Origin: Brevundimonas sp. | GTDB lineage: Bacteria > Pseudomonadota > Alphaproteobacteria > Caulobacterales > Caulobacteraceae | Length of the DNA stretch: 40,982 nt | Direction of reading: 5' to 3' | Assembly (NCBI RefSeq): GCF_003248455.1 | Contig: NZ_QFNM01000027.1 | Span: 1-40,982 of the forward strand | Shown here: one piece after another, positions 15,983 through 23,375 of the stretch | Position numbering within the stretch: the first letter of the stretch is position 1 | Layout: each line of letters begins with the position of its first letter | Notes under the pieces: model-generated | Seen by the model: the letters and a program-made list of their open reading frames with translations, nothing else | What the model was told of the DNA's origin: nothing | Databases searched by the model: none | Made by a program: the position numbers and the translations under genes

Positions 15983-17656
15983 ATGGCAACCGACGCTTCA
16001 ATTGCGTCCGGGGACGGGGAGCGCAAGGTCGATCGCAGCGATCGGCTGGTCATCCTCGCCTCTTCGGTCGGCACCGTCATCGAGTGGTACGACTTCTATC
16101 TTTACGGCTCGCTGGCGGCCATCATCACCGTCCAGTTCTTCTCGGGCGTCAACGAGACGACCGGCTATATCTTCGCCTTGATGGCGTTCGCCGCCGGGTT
16201 CGCGGTCCGGCCCTTCGGCGCCGTGGTCTTCGGGCGGCTGGGCGACCTGTGGGGACGCAAGAACACCTTCCTGGTGACGATGCTCCTGATGGGGCTGTCG
16301 ACCTTCGTGGTCGGTCTTCTGCCGCCCTATGCGGTCATCGGCATCGCGGCGCCGATCATCCTGGTTCTGATGCGCCTGATCCAGGGCCTGGCCCTGGGCG
16401 GCGAATACGGCGGCGCCGCCACCTATGTCGCCGAGCATGCGCCGCGGAAGAAGCGCGGCTATTACACCTCCTTCATCCAGATCACCGCGACCGCCGGCCT
16501 GGTGCTGAGCCTGCTGGTGATCCTCAGCGTCCGCTACACCGTGGGCGAGGAAGCCTTCGCCGCCTGGGGCTGGCGCATTCCGTTCCTGGTTTCGATCCTG
16601 CTGCTGGGCGTATCCCTGTGGATCCGCCTGAAGCTGGCCGAAAGCCCGTCGTTCAAGCGGATGAAGGCCGAGGGCAAGGGCTCCAAGACCCCGCTGAAGG
16701 ACAGCTTCGGCAAATGGCCGAACCTGAAGCTGGTGCTGATCGCCCTGCTGGGGCTGACCGCAGGCCAGGCCGTCATCTGGTACACCGGCCAGTTCTACGC
16801 CCTGTTCTTCCTGGAGCGGGTCATGAAGGTCGACGCCACCCTGGTCTATGTCCTGCTGACCATCGCGCTTCTGGCCGCCTCGCCCTTCTTCATCTTCTGG
16901 GGCTGGCTGTCCGACAAGGTGGGGCGCAAGCCGATCATCCTGGCCGGCTGCCTGATCGCGGCCCTGACCTATTTCCCGCTGTTCAACGCCCTGACCCAGG
17001 CCGCCAACCCGCGCCTGGCCGCCGCCGCCGCCTCCGCGCCGGTCGTGGTCTACGCCGATCCGGCCGACTGCAATCTGCAGTTCGACCCCGTGGGCAAGAC
17101 GGTGTTCAACCACTCCTGCGACGTCGCCAAATCCTACCTGGCCAAGGCGGGCGTGACCTACACCAACCAGGCGGCGCCCGCCGGGACGGTGGCCCAGGTC
17201 CGCATCGGCGATCAGGTCGTCATCCCCAGCTTCCGAGGCGACGCCATGGCCCCGGCCGACTTCGCCGCACAGAAGAAGACCTGGGACGCCGGCCTGGGCG
17301 AGGCCCTGACCGCGGCCGGCTATCCGGCCAAGGCCGACAGCGCCCTGGTCAACAAGCCGATGGTGGTGCTGATCCTGTTCATCCTCGGCTTCTATGTGAC
17401 CATGGTCTACGGACCGATCGCGGCGGCCCTGGTCGAGATGTTCCCGACCAACATCCGCTACACCTCCATGTCCCTGCCTTATCACATCGGCAACGGCTGG
17501 TTCGGCGGCTTCCTGCCGACCACCGCCTTCGCCATCGTGGCGGCGACGGGCAATATCTACTCCGGCCTCTGGTACCCGATCGTGGTGGCCCTGGGGACGG
17601 TCGTCCTGGGCTTCCTGCTGGTCAAGGAAGGCAAGGACGTCGATCTGAACGCCTGA
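15983..17656 (+). CDS. MFS transporter, metabolite:H+ symporter (MHS) type, with periplasmic insert
   Basis: This 557-residue inner-membrane permease resembles the MHS family of proton symporters for carboxylates and zwitterions. Hallmarks are SSVGTVIEWYDFYLYG in TM1, RPFGAVVFGRLGDLWGRK in loop 2-3, and RLIQGLALGGEYGGAATYVAEHAP in TM4. Twelve membrane segments are visible. The loop between TM9 and TM10 (about residues 337-456) is roughly 120 residues long and should face the periplasm, with two cysteines (C363, C379); typical members have a short loop there. AGGA precedes the ATG. A strong hairpin follows the stop. A palindromic element shared with the porin-acs promoter lies upstream, so I infer a role in acetate or related acid uptake. 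Confidence 0.88.
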   Translation: MATDASIASGDGERKVDRSDRLVILASSVGTVIEWYDFYLYGSLAAIITVQFFSGVNETTGYIFALMAFAAGFAVRPFGAVVFGRLGDLWGRKNTFLVTMLLMGLSTFVVGLLPPYAVIGIAAPIILVLMRLIQGLALGGEYGGAATYVAEHAPRKKRGYYTSFIQITATAGLVLSLLVILSVRYTVGEEAFAAWGWRIPFLVSILLLGVSLWIRLKLAESPSFKRMKAEGKGSKTPLKDSFGKWPNLKLVLIALLGLTAGQAVIWYTGQFYALFFLERVMKVDATLVYVLLTIALLAASPFFIFWGWLSDKVGRKPIILAGCLIAALTYFPLFNALTQAANPRLAAAAASAPVVVYADPADCNLQFDPVGKTVFNHSCDVAKSYLAKAGVTYTNQAAPAGTVAQVRIGDQVVIPSFRGDAMAPADFAAQKKTWDAGLGEALTAAGYPAKADSALVNKPMVVLILFILGFYVTMVYGPIAAALVEMFPTNIRYTSMSLPYHIGNGWFGGFLPTTAFAIVAATGNIYSGLWYPIVVALGTVVLGFLLVKEGKDVDLNA

Positions 17657-17680
17657 TCCTGCTTTCAGGCGCAACGGTGA

Positions 17681-17709
17681 GGCGGGCCGTCGCGAGACGG
17701 CCCGCCTTT
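17681..17709 (+). terminator. intrinsic terminator between the MFS and sensor kinase genes
   Basis: A perfect 11-base-pair stem (GGCGGGCCGTC and GACGGCCCGCC) with a GCGA loop is followed by TTTC. It begins 24 bases after the MFS stop codon and ends only 5 bases before the first possible start of the kinase gene. It may act as a terminator or as an attenuator that allows limited read-through into the kinase. Confidence 0.8.
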
Positions 17710-17738
17710 CGCTTGTGAAAACCCCGACGCCGGTTCAG

Positions 17739-20700
17739 ATGCCTGTCATGTTCAGCCTGACGATCCTCGGCCTGGTCGCCGCCTATATGGCGGTGCTGTT
17801 CGCCGTCGCCTGGCATCAGGAACGACCGGCGGCCAGGGCGCGCGGCAAGGGGCTGGGCTCGTCGATCTACGCGCTGTCGCTGGCCATCTATTGCACCTCC
17901 TGGACCTATTACGGGGCGGTGGGCACGGCCGCGCGCGACGGGTGGGAGTATCTGCCCATCTATATCGGGCCGATCATCGGCCTGACCCTGCTGTTTCCGC
18001 TGTGGCGGCGCATCGCGGCGGCGGCCCGGCGCGAGAACGTCGGCTCCATGGCCGATTTCGTCGCCTCCCGCTACGGCAAGAGCCAGACCCTGGGCGCGGC
18101 CGTCACCGTCGTCGCCATCCTGGGCTCGCTGCCCTATATCGCCTTGCAGCTGAAATCCCTGTCGATGGCGGGCGAGCTGCTGACGGCGGGCACGCCGGTC
18201 GCGGGGTCGGAACGGCTGACGGTGCTGGTCCTGGCCGGGGTCCTGGCCTTCTTCGCCATCCTGTTCGGCGCGCGCCGGCCCGATCTGACCGAGCATAATC
18301 GCGGCCTGATCCAGGCCATCGGCCTGGAATCGATGGTCAAGCTGGGCGCACTTCTGTTCGTCGCCGTCTTCGCCCTGGCGCTGCTGGTGAACCAGGGATC
18401 GCCGCCGCGCGTCGTCGAGGGGCTGGGGGCGCTGGGCGCCTTGCCGGACGTCACCCCGCGCTTCACCGCCATCACTGTCTTGTCGACGCTGGCCATCTTC
18501 TGCCTGCCGCGCCAATTCCATGTCGCCTTCGTGGAGGGCGCCCAGCCGTCGGACGTGAGGCGCGCCCGCTGGATATTTCCCCTCTATCTGCTGCTGACCA
18601 GTCTGGCGGTCCTGCCGCTGGTGGCGGCGGGCGCCCTGTTCGCGCCGACCGTGAACCCCGACCTGCTGGTGCTGGCCCTGCCGTTCCAGCGCGGCGAGCC
18701 GCTGCTGACCGCCATCGTCTTCGTTGGCGGCTTCTCGGCCGCGACGGCCATGGTGATCGTGGAGGCGGTGGCCCTGTCGGCCATGGTGTCCAACAGCCTG
18801 ATCCTGCCGTTTCTGGCGCGCGACCGCTGGCGGGTGCGCGGCGACGCCTCGGACATGGCGGGCGTCATCCTGCAGGTGCGGCGCGGGGCCATCGTGGCCG
18901 TCCTGCTGCTGGCCTGGCTGTATTATCAGGCGACGGACCAGTCACGCGGTCTGGCGGCCATGGGGCTGGTGTCCTTCGCCGCCATGTCCCAACTGGCGCC
19001 CGCCCTGTTCGGCGCCGTCCTGTGGAGGGGCGGGCACGCCCAGGGCGCCCTGGCGGGCATGGCGGTGGGCGTCCTGGTGTGGATCGTCATGCTGGCCCTG
19101 CCGCAACTGGCCCCCGGCGCGGCGTGGCACATCCACGTCATGCTGGGGATCAAGGATCCGCTGGCCCTTGGGGTCTTCGTCAGCCTGGGGCTGAACCTGG
19201 CGGCCTATGTCGGGGTGTCGCGGTTCGCGCGGCCCCGGCTGATCGACCGGGTCCAGGCGCGCGCCTTCGTGGATCGGCTGGGGCCGGACTGGATGGAGGC
19301 CCGGCCCGCGCCGTCTGGAGCCTCGGTCGGCGACCTGCGAGCCCTGGTCGCCCGCTTCATCGGCGACGAGCGGGCCGAGCGAGCCTTTTCCGCCTGGGGG
19401 CGCGAGACGGCCGTCCGGCTGCGCGACGCCGATCCGGCCGATGCGGCCCTGGCGCGGGCGGCGGAGCGGATGCTGGCGGGGGCCATCGGCGCGGCCTCGG
19501 CGCGGCGGGTCATCGCCGCCGCCCTGGCCGGGGTCGGCCGCGCGCCCGAGGACGTGGTGCGGATGCTGGACGAGGCGTCCCAGGCGGTCCAGTTCAACCG
19601 CGACCTGTTGCAGACCACGCTGGACAACATCGACCAGGGCGTGATCGTGGTGGACGAAGACCTGCGCGTCACCGCCTGGAACCGGCGCTATGTCGCCATG
19701 TTCGACCTGCCGGTCGGCTTCGTCCACGTCGGCCTGCCCATCGCCACCATCTATCGGCTGAACGCCGAGCGCGGCGAGAGCCCCGACGACATCGAAGCCT
19801 GGGTCGAGCGACGGCTGGAGGCTCTGAGCCGGCGCATCCCCCACGACCATGAACGCGAGCAGCCCGACGGTCGGGTGCTGCGCTCGTCCGGCGCGCCCAT
19901 CCCCGGCGGCGGCTACGCCACCAGCTATACCGACATCACCGCCCTGCGCCGCGCCGCGCGCCAGCTGGAAGAGGCCAACGAGCGGCTGGAGGCCCGCGTC
20001 GCCGACCGCACCGCGCGGTTGGACGAGGCCCGGCGGCTGGCCGAGGACGCCACGGCGTCCAAGACCCGCTTTCTGGCCGCCGCCAGCCACGATCTGTTGC
20101 AGCCCCTGCACGCCGCGCGCCTGTTCATCGCGGCGCTGAAGGAGGAGCCGGCGCTGTCCGAGCCGACGAGCCGCACCCTGGCCGTCAATGCCGACCGCGC
20201 CATCGACAGCGCCCACCGCCTGCTGACCGCCCTGCTGAACCTGTCGAAGCTGGAGGCCGGCGGGGTGCGGACGAATGTGGCGCGGCTGTCGCTGGGAGCC
20301 CTGTTCGACGATCTGCGGCGCGAGTTCGCCCCCGTGGCCGAGGCCAAGGGCCTGCGCCTGAGCGTCCTGCCGACCCGGCTATGGGTGATGTCGGACCGCG
20401 ACCTGCTGCGCTCCATGCTGCAGAATCTGGTGGGCAACGCCATCCGCTACACCGACCGGGGCCGGGTCCTGGTAGGCGTGCTCAGGCAAGGCGAGACGGC
20501 GCGTGTGTTCGTCTGCGACACAGGGCGCGGCATTCCCAGGGCCCAGCAGAAGACCGTCTTCGACGAGTTCGTGCGCCTGCCTGGCGCGGCGGTGGACGAA
20601 CCCGGCGCGGGGCTGGGCCTGGCCATCGTCAAACGCCTTTCCAGCCTGCTGGACCATCCATTGTCGCTGGAGTCGGAAGTCGGACACGGCACCACCTTCC

Positions 20701-21116
20701 GCATCGTCCTGCCCCGCTGCGCCCCGGACGTGACGACCGAAGCCGCGCCGTTGCGCGACGTGCGTTTGCCGCTGGCGGGTCTTCGGGTGTTGTGCGTGGA
20801 CAATGAGCCGGTGATCCTGGATGCGTTGAACGCGCTTCTGACACGCTGGGGCGCGCGTCCTACCCTGACGTCCAGCGTCGAAGCGGCCAGGGCGGCCAAG
20901 GGGCCGTTCGACGCCGCCGTAGTCGATCTTCACCTGGGCGACGGGCCGGAGGGCTTCGCCGTGATCGACTGGCTGCGGCCGCTGGGGGTTCGCCGCATCG
21001 CCCTGGTCACGGCCGACACCCGCGACGGCCTGAACGAACAGGCCGCGGCGGTCGGCGCAGTCCTGTTGCCAAAGCCGATCCGGCCGGCGGCCCTGAAAGC
21101 GTTTCTGTCCAGTTAG
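17739..21116 (+). CDS. crbS: SLC5-domain hybrid sensor kinase, CrbS-like
   Basis: This is a 1125-residue sensor with a sodium/solute-symporter-like membrane domain (about residues 7-500), a STAC-like linker (about 520-600) and a PAS domain (about 620-740). A coiled coil follows, then DHp with H784 in AAASHDLLQPLHAARLF, an ATPase domain (N900; DTGRG; GAGLGLAIVKRLSS) and a C-terminal receiver with D1063 and K1112. This architecture matches CrbS (also called MxtR), which with a LuxR-type partner activates acs when acetate is present. A matching regulator, a porin and acs follow. The start is uncertain: GTG 17715, ATG 17739 or ATG 17748, none with a clear ribosome-binding site. A strong hairpin sits just upstream, leaving little room for a separate promoter. 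Confidence 0.85.
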   Translation: MPVMFSLTILGLVAAYMAVLFAVAWHQERPAARARGKGLGSSIYALSLAIYCTSWTYYGAVGTAARDGWEYLPIYIGPIIGLTLLFPLWRRIAAAARRENVGSMADFVASRYGKSQTLGAAVTVVAILGSLPYIALQLKSLSMAGELLTAGTPVAGSERLTVLVLAGVLAFFAILFGARRPDLTEHNRGLIQAIGLESMVKLGALLFVAVFALALLVNQGSPPRVVEGLGALGALPDVTPRFTAITVLSTLAIFCLPRQFHVAFVEGAQPSDVRRARWIFPLYLLLTSLAVLPLVAAGALFAPTVNPDLLVLALPFQRGEPLLTAIVFVGGFSAATAMVIVEAVALSAMVSNSLILPFLARDRWRVRGDASDMAGVILQVRRGAIVAVLLLAWLYYQATDQSRGLAAMGLVSFAAMSQLAPALFGAVLWRGGHAQGALAGMAVGVLVWIVMLALPQLAPGAAWHIHVMLGIKDPLALGVFVSLGLNLAAYVGVSRFARPRLIDRVQARAFVDRLGPDWMEARPAPSGASVGDLRALVARFIGDERAERAFSAWGRETAVRLRDADPADAALARAAERMLAGAIGAASARRVIAAALAGVGRAPEDVVRMLDEASQAVQFNRDLLQTTLDNIDQGVIVVDEDLRVTAWNRRYVAMFDLPVGFVHVGLPIATIYRLNAERGESPDDIEAWVERRLEALSRRIPHDHEREQPDGRVLRSSGAPIPGGGYATSYTDITALRRAARQLEEANERLEARVADRTARLDEARRLAEDATASKTRFLAAASHDLLQPLHAARLFIAALKEEPALSEPTSRTLAVNADRAIDSAHRLLTALLNLSKLEAGGVRTNVARLSLGALFDDLRREFAPVAEAKGLRLSVLPTRLWVMSDRDLLRSMLQNLVGNAIRYTDRGRVLVGVLRQGETARVFVCDTGRGIPRAQQKTVFDEFVRLPGAAVDEPGAGLGLAIVKRLSSLLDHPLSLESEVGHGTTFRIVLPRCAPDVTTEAAPLRDVRLPLAGLRVLCVDNEPVILDALNALLTRWGARPTLTSSVEAARAAKGPFDAAVVDLHLGDGPEGFAVIDWLRPLGVRRIALVTADTRDGLNEQAAAVGAVLLPKPIRPAALKAFLSS

Positions 21117-21189
21117 GTTGGATCTGCGTTCATCGCCCTCCGTGTAGCGTCACCCTTCGGACGCCCTGGTATGACGACAAGGACTGGGT

Positions 21190-21804
21190 CTATCCCGCCG
21201 GGTCTATCTGCTTGGCCAGGATCACCGCCTGGGTCCGGTTGTGGACGCCCAGCTTGCGGAAGACGCTGGTCAGGTGCGCCTTGATGGTGGCCTCGGACAC
21301 CCCCAGGTCGAAGGCGATCTGCTTGTTCAGCCGCCCGGCTTTCAGCCCCTCCAGGATGCGCAGCTGCGAAGGGGTCAGGCTGGCCACGCGTTCGGCCAGG
21401 TCGTCGTCCTCGGCCTCGGGCACGTCCGGCGCCCAGGTATCGCCGGCCAGGATGGCGGCGATGGCCTCAACCATCTGCGGCAGGGCGGTGGACTTGGGGA
21501 TGAAGCCGGCCGCGCCCAGACCCAGGGCGTTTCGCACCACCGGCGCATCCTCGCTGGCCGACACGACCGCCACCGGGGCCGCCGGATGCTCGGCCCGCAC
21601 CGTGGCAAGGCCCGCCATCCCCTCGCTGTCCGACAGCTTGAGGTCCAGCAGCAGCAGGTCCGTCGGCCCCGCCTGCAAGGCGGCCCGCGCCTCGCCCAGG
21701 CTGGCGCATTCGATCACCTCGGCCCCCGGCGCGGCCTTGTCGACCGCCGAACGCAGGGCGGCGCGGAACAGCGGATGGTCGTCGGCGACGACGATGCGAT
21801 CCAT
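21190..21804 (-). CDS. crbR: LuxR-family response regulator, CrbR-like
   Basis: This is a 204-residue transcription factor with an N-terminal receiver (D8-D9, phosphoacceptor D54 in LLLLDLKLSDSEG, and K in FIPKSTAL). The C-terminal LuxR/NarL helix-turn-helix reads LTPSQLRILEGLKAGRLNKQIA and VSEATIKAHLTSVFRKLGV. The start at 21804 is set by AAGGA six bases upstream; an open extension to 21864 has no support. It is convergent with the CrbS-like kinase (73 bases between stops) and divergent from the porin-acs operon, the position expected for its local activator. Partnership with the kinase is inferred from this context and from the known CrbSR pairing. A palindrome lies in the divergent promoter. 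Confidence 0.85.
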   Translation of the reverse strand: MDRIVVADDHPLFRAALRSAVDKAAPGAEVIECASLGEARAALQAGPTDLLLLDLKLSDSEGMAGLATVRAEHPAAPVAVVSASEDAPVVRNALGLGAAGFIPKSTALPQMVEAIAAILAGDTWAPDVPEAEDDDLAERVASLTPSQLRILEGLKAGRLNKQIAFDLGVSEATIKAHLTSVFRKLGVHNRTQAVILAKQIDPAG

Positions 21805-21871
21805 AGGCGTCCTTCCCTTGGGATTTCCCGCGCGGCGTCTAGGCGGCCACATCAGCCCTATCATGCCGCGG

Positions 21872-21887
21872 TTCGACTTTGGTCGAA
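21872..21887 (+). promoter_or_regulatory. palindromic candidate operator in the crbR/porin divergent promoter
   Basis: TTCGAC-TTTG-GTCGAA is a perfect 6+6 inverted repeat with a 4-base spacer. It lies 93 bases upstream of the porin start and 67 bases upstream of the regulator start. Its 13-base core, in inverse orientation, recurs upstream of the MFS gene at 15872-15884. The distance to the start codon is similar in both places. Confidence 0.45.
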
Positions 21888-21980
21888 ATTAGACGAATGG
21901 CCAATGGTCAGCCGGACCCCCAGGCGGAAAGGTTTTCATAGGGACGCACGCGATAAGACGGGCGCGGGAGGATTTTCATC

Positions 21981-23354
21981 ATGATCAAGTCACGTCTATC
22001 GGCGGTCCTTTCGGCCGGCGCCGCCTCGGCCGCCCTGCTGTGCGCGCCCGACATCGCCTCCGCCCAGTCCAGCCAGGCGGCGCTGGAGGCTCGGATCGCT
22101 CAGCTGGAGGCCGAGCTGAACGCCCTGAAGGGCGAGGTCGTCGCCGCCCGCACCCAGCAGGCCGCCCAGGCCCAGGACATCATTCGCCTGGAGACCCGCC
22201 CGGCGAACCCGGCCCCCGCCCCGGTGCAGCAGACCGCCGCCCCCGCCTCGCTGAGCGAAGGCTTCCGCATCGGCGATCACACGGTCAAGTTCGGCGGTTT
22301 CGTCAAGGTCGACGCCTACGCCACCCGCTATTCCGGCGGGGATCCGGCCAATGGCGACTCGCTTCGTGAATTCCACATCCCCGGCTCGATCCCGATCGGC
22401 GGCGCCGACGAGGATACGGCGACCGACTTCAACGCCCGCCAGACCCGGTTCTGGCTGACCACCGACGGCATAGTCGGGGGCCACAAGATCGGCACCCGGA
22501 TGGAGATGGACTTCCAGACCCTGCCCGGCGCCGGCGACCAGCGCACCACCAGCCCGGCCAATCCGGCTCTGCGCCGCGCCTTCATCACCATCGACAACTG
22601 GCTGATCGGTCAGGAGTGGACCAACTTCCAGAACACCGCCGTCCTGCCGGAATCGGCCGACTTCATCGGCGCGGCCGAAGGCACTGTGTTCGCCCGTCAG
22701 GTTCAGGTCCGCTATACGCGCGGTCCCTTCTCGGTCTCGGTCGAGAATCCCGAGACAACCGTGACCCCGTTCGGCGGCGGAACGCGCGTGGTCGCCGACG
22801 ACAACAGCCTGCCGGACTTCACCGCCCGCTACGCCGTGTCCAGGCCATGGGGCGATGTCCAGTTCGCCGGCCTGCTGCGCCAGCTGAAATATCAGAATCC
22901 GGCGAGCAATATCGATTCCACCGCGACCGGCTGGGGCCTGTCGGCTTCGACCAAGATCAAGGTCGGGTCCAAGGACGACCTGCGCCTGATGGTGACGGGG
23001 GGCGAGGGGATCGGCCGCTATGTCGGTCTGAATTTCTCCAACGACGCCGTGCTGGACGCCTCGGGCGAACTGGACGCCATCGGCGTGGTCGCCGGCTTCG
23101 CCGCCTATCGCCACGTCTGGGCGCCCGGCTGGCGCTCCAGCCTGATCTGGTCGGGCCAGAACGTGGACAACGACACCCGCTTCACAGGCCTGAGCGCGAA
23201 CCGTTCGGCGCAAAGCATCCACGCCAATCTGATCTGGTCGCCCGTCACGGCGTTCGACGTGGGCGCCGAACTGATGTTTGCGGACCGCGAGATCGAGACC
23301 GGCGCCAGCGGCGACCTGACCCGCCTGATCCTGTTCGCCAAATACGGATTCTGA
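21981..23354 (+). CDS. DcaP-like trimeric outer membrane porin
   Basis: This 457-residue outer-membrane protein has a signal peptide (about 1-29, cleavage near ASA-QS). A short coiled coil follows (about 32-72, AALEARIAQLEAELNALKG), then a proline-rich linker and a beta-barrel from about residue 95 ending in LFAKYGF with terminal Phe. The coiled coil before the barrel and the motifs TVKFGGFVKVDAYATRY and NARQTRFWLTTDG match DcaP-type porins, which take up small carboxylates and dicarboxylates. GGAGGA precedes the ATG at good spacing. It is followed after 21 bases by acs, so the two probably form an operon in which the porin admits the acid that Acs activates. The substrate is inferred from context. 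Confidence 0.88.
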   Translation: MIKSRLSAVLSAGAASAALLCAPDIASAQSSQAALEARIAQLEAELNALKGEVVAARTQQAAQAQDIIRLETRPANPAPAPVQQTAAPASLSEGFRIGDHTVKFGGFVKVDAYATRYSGGDPANGDSLREFHIPGSIPIGGADEDTATDFNARQTRFWLTTDGIVGGHKIGTRMEMDFQTLPGAGDQRTTSPANPALRRAFITIDNWLIGQEWTNFQNTAVLPESADFIGAAEGTVFARQVQVRYTRGPFSVSVENPETTVTPFGGGTRVVADDNSLPDFTARYAVSRPWGDVQFAGLLRQLKYQNPASNIDSTATGWGLSASTKIKVGSKDDLRLMVTGGEGIGRYVGLNFSNDAVLDASGELDAIGVVAGFAAYRHVWAPGWRSSLIWSGQNVDNDTRFTGLSANRSAQSIHANLIWSPVTAFDVGAELMFADREIETGASGDLTRLILFAKYGF

Positions 23355-23375
23355 TTTCCGCCGGAGACGCCTTTC

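Noticed and set aside
15052..17718. An 888-codon open frame on the plus strand spanning the acyltransferase end and the MFS gene
   Set aside because: Out of frame with both real genes, arginine-rich and without recognisable motifs.
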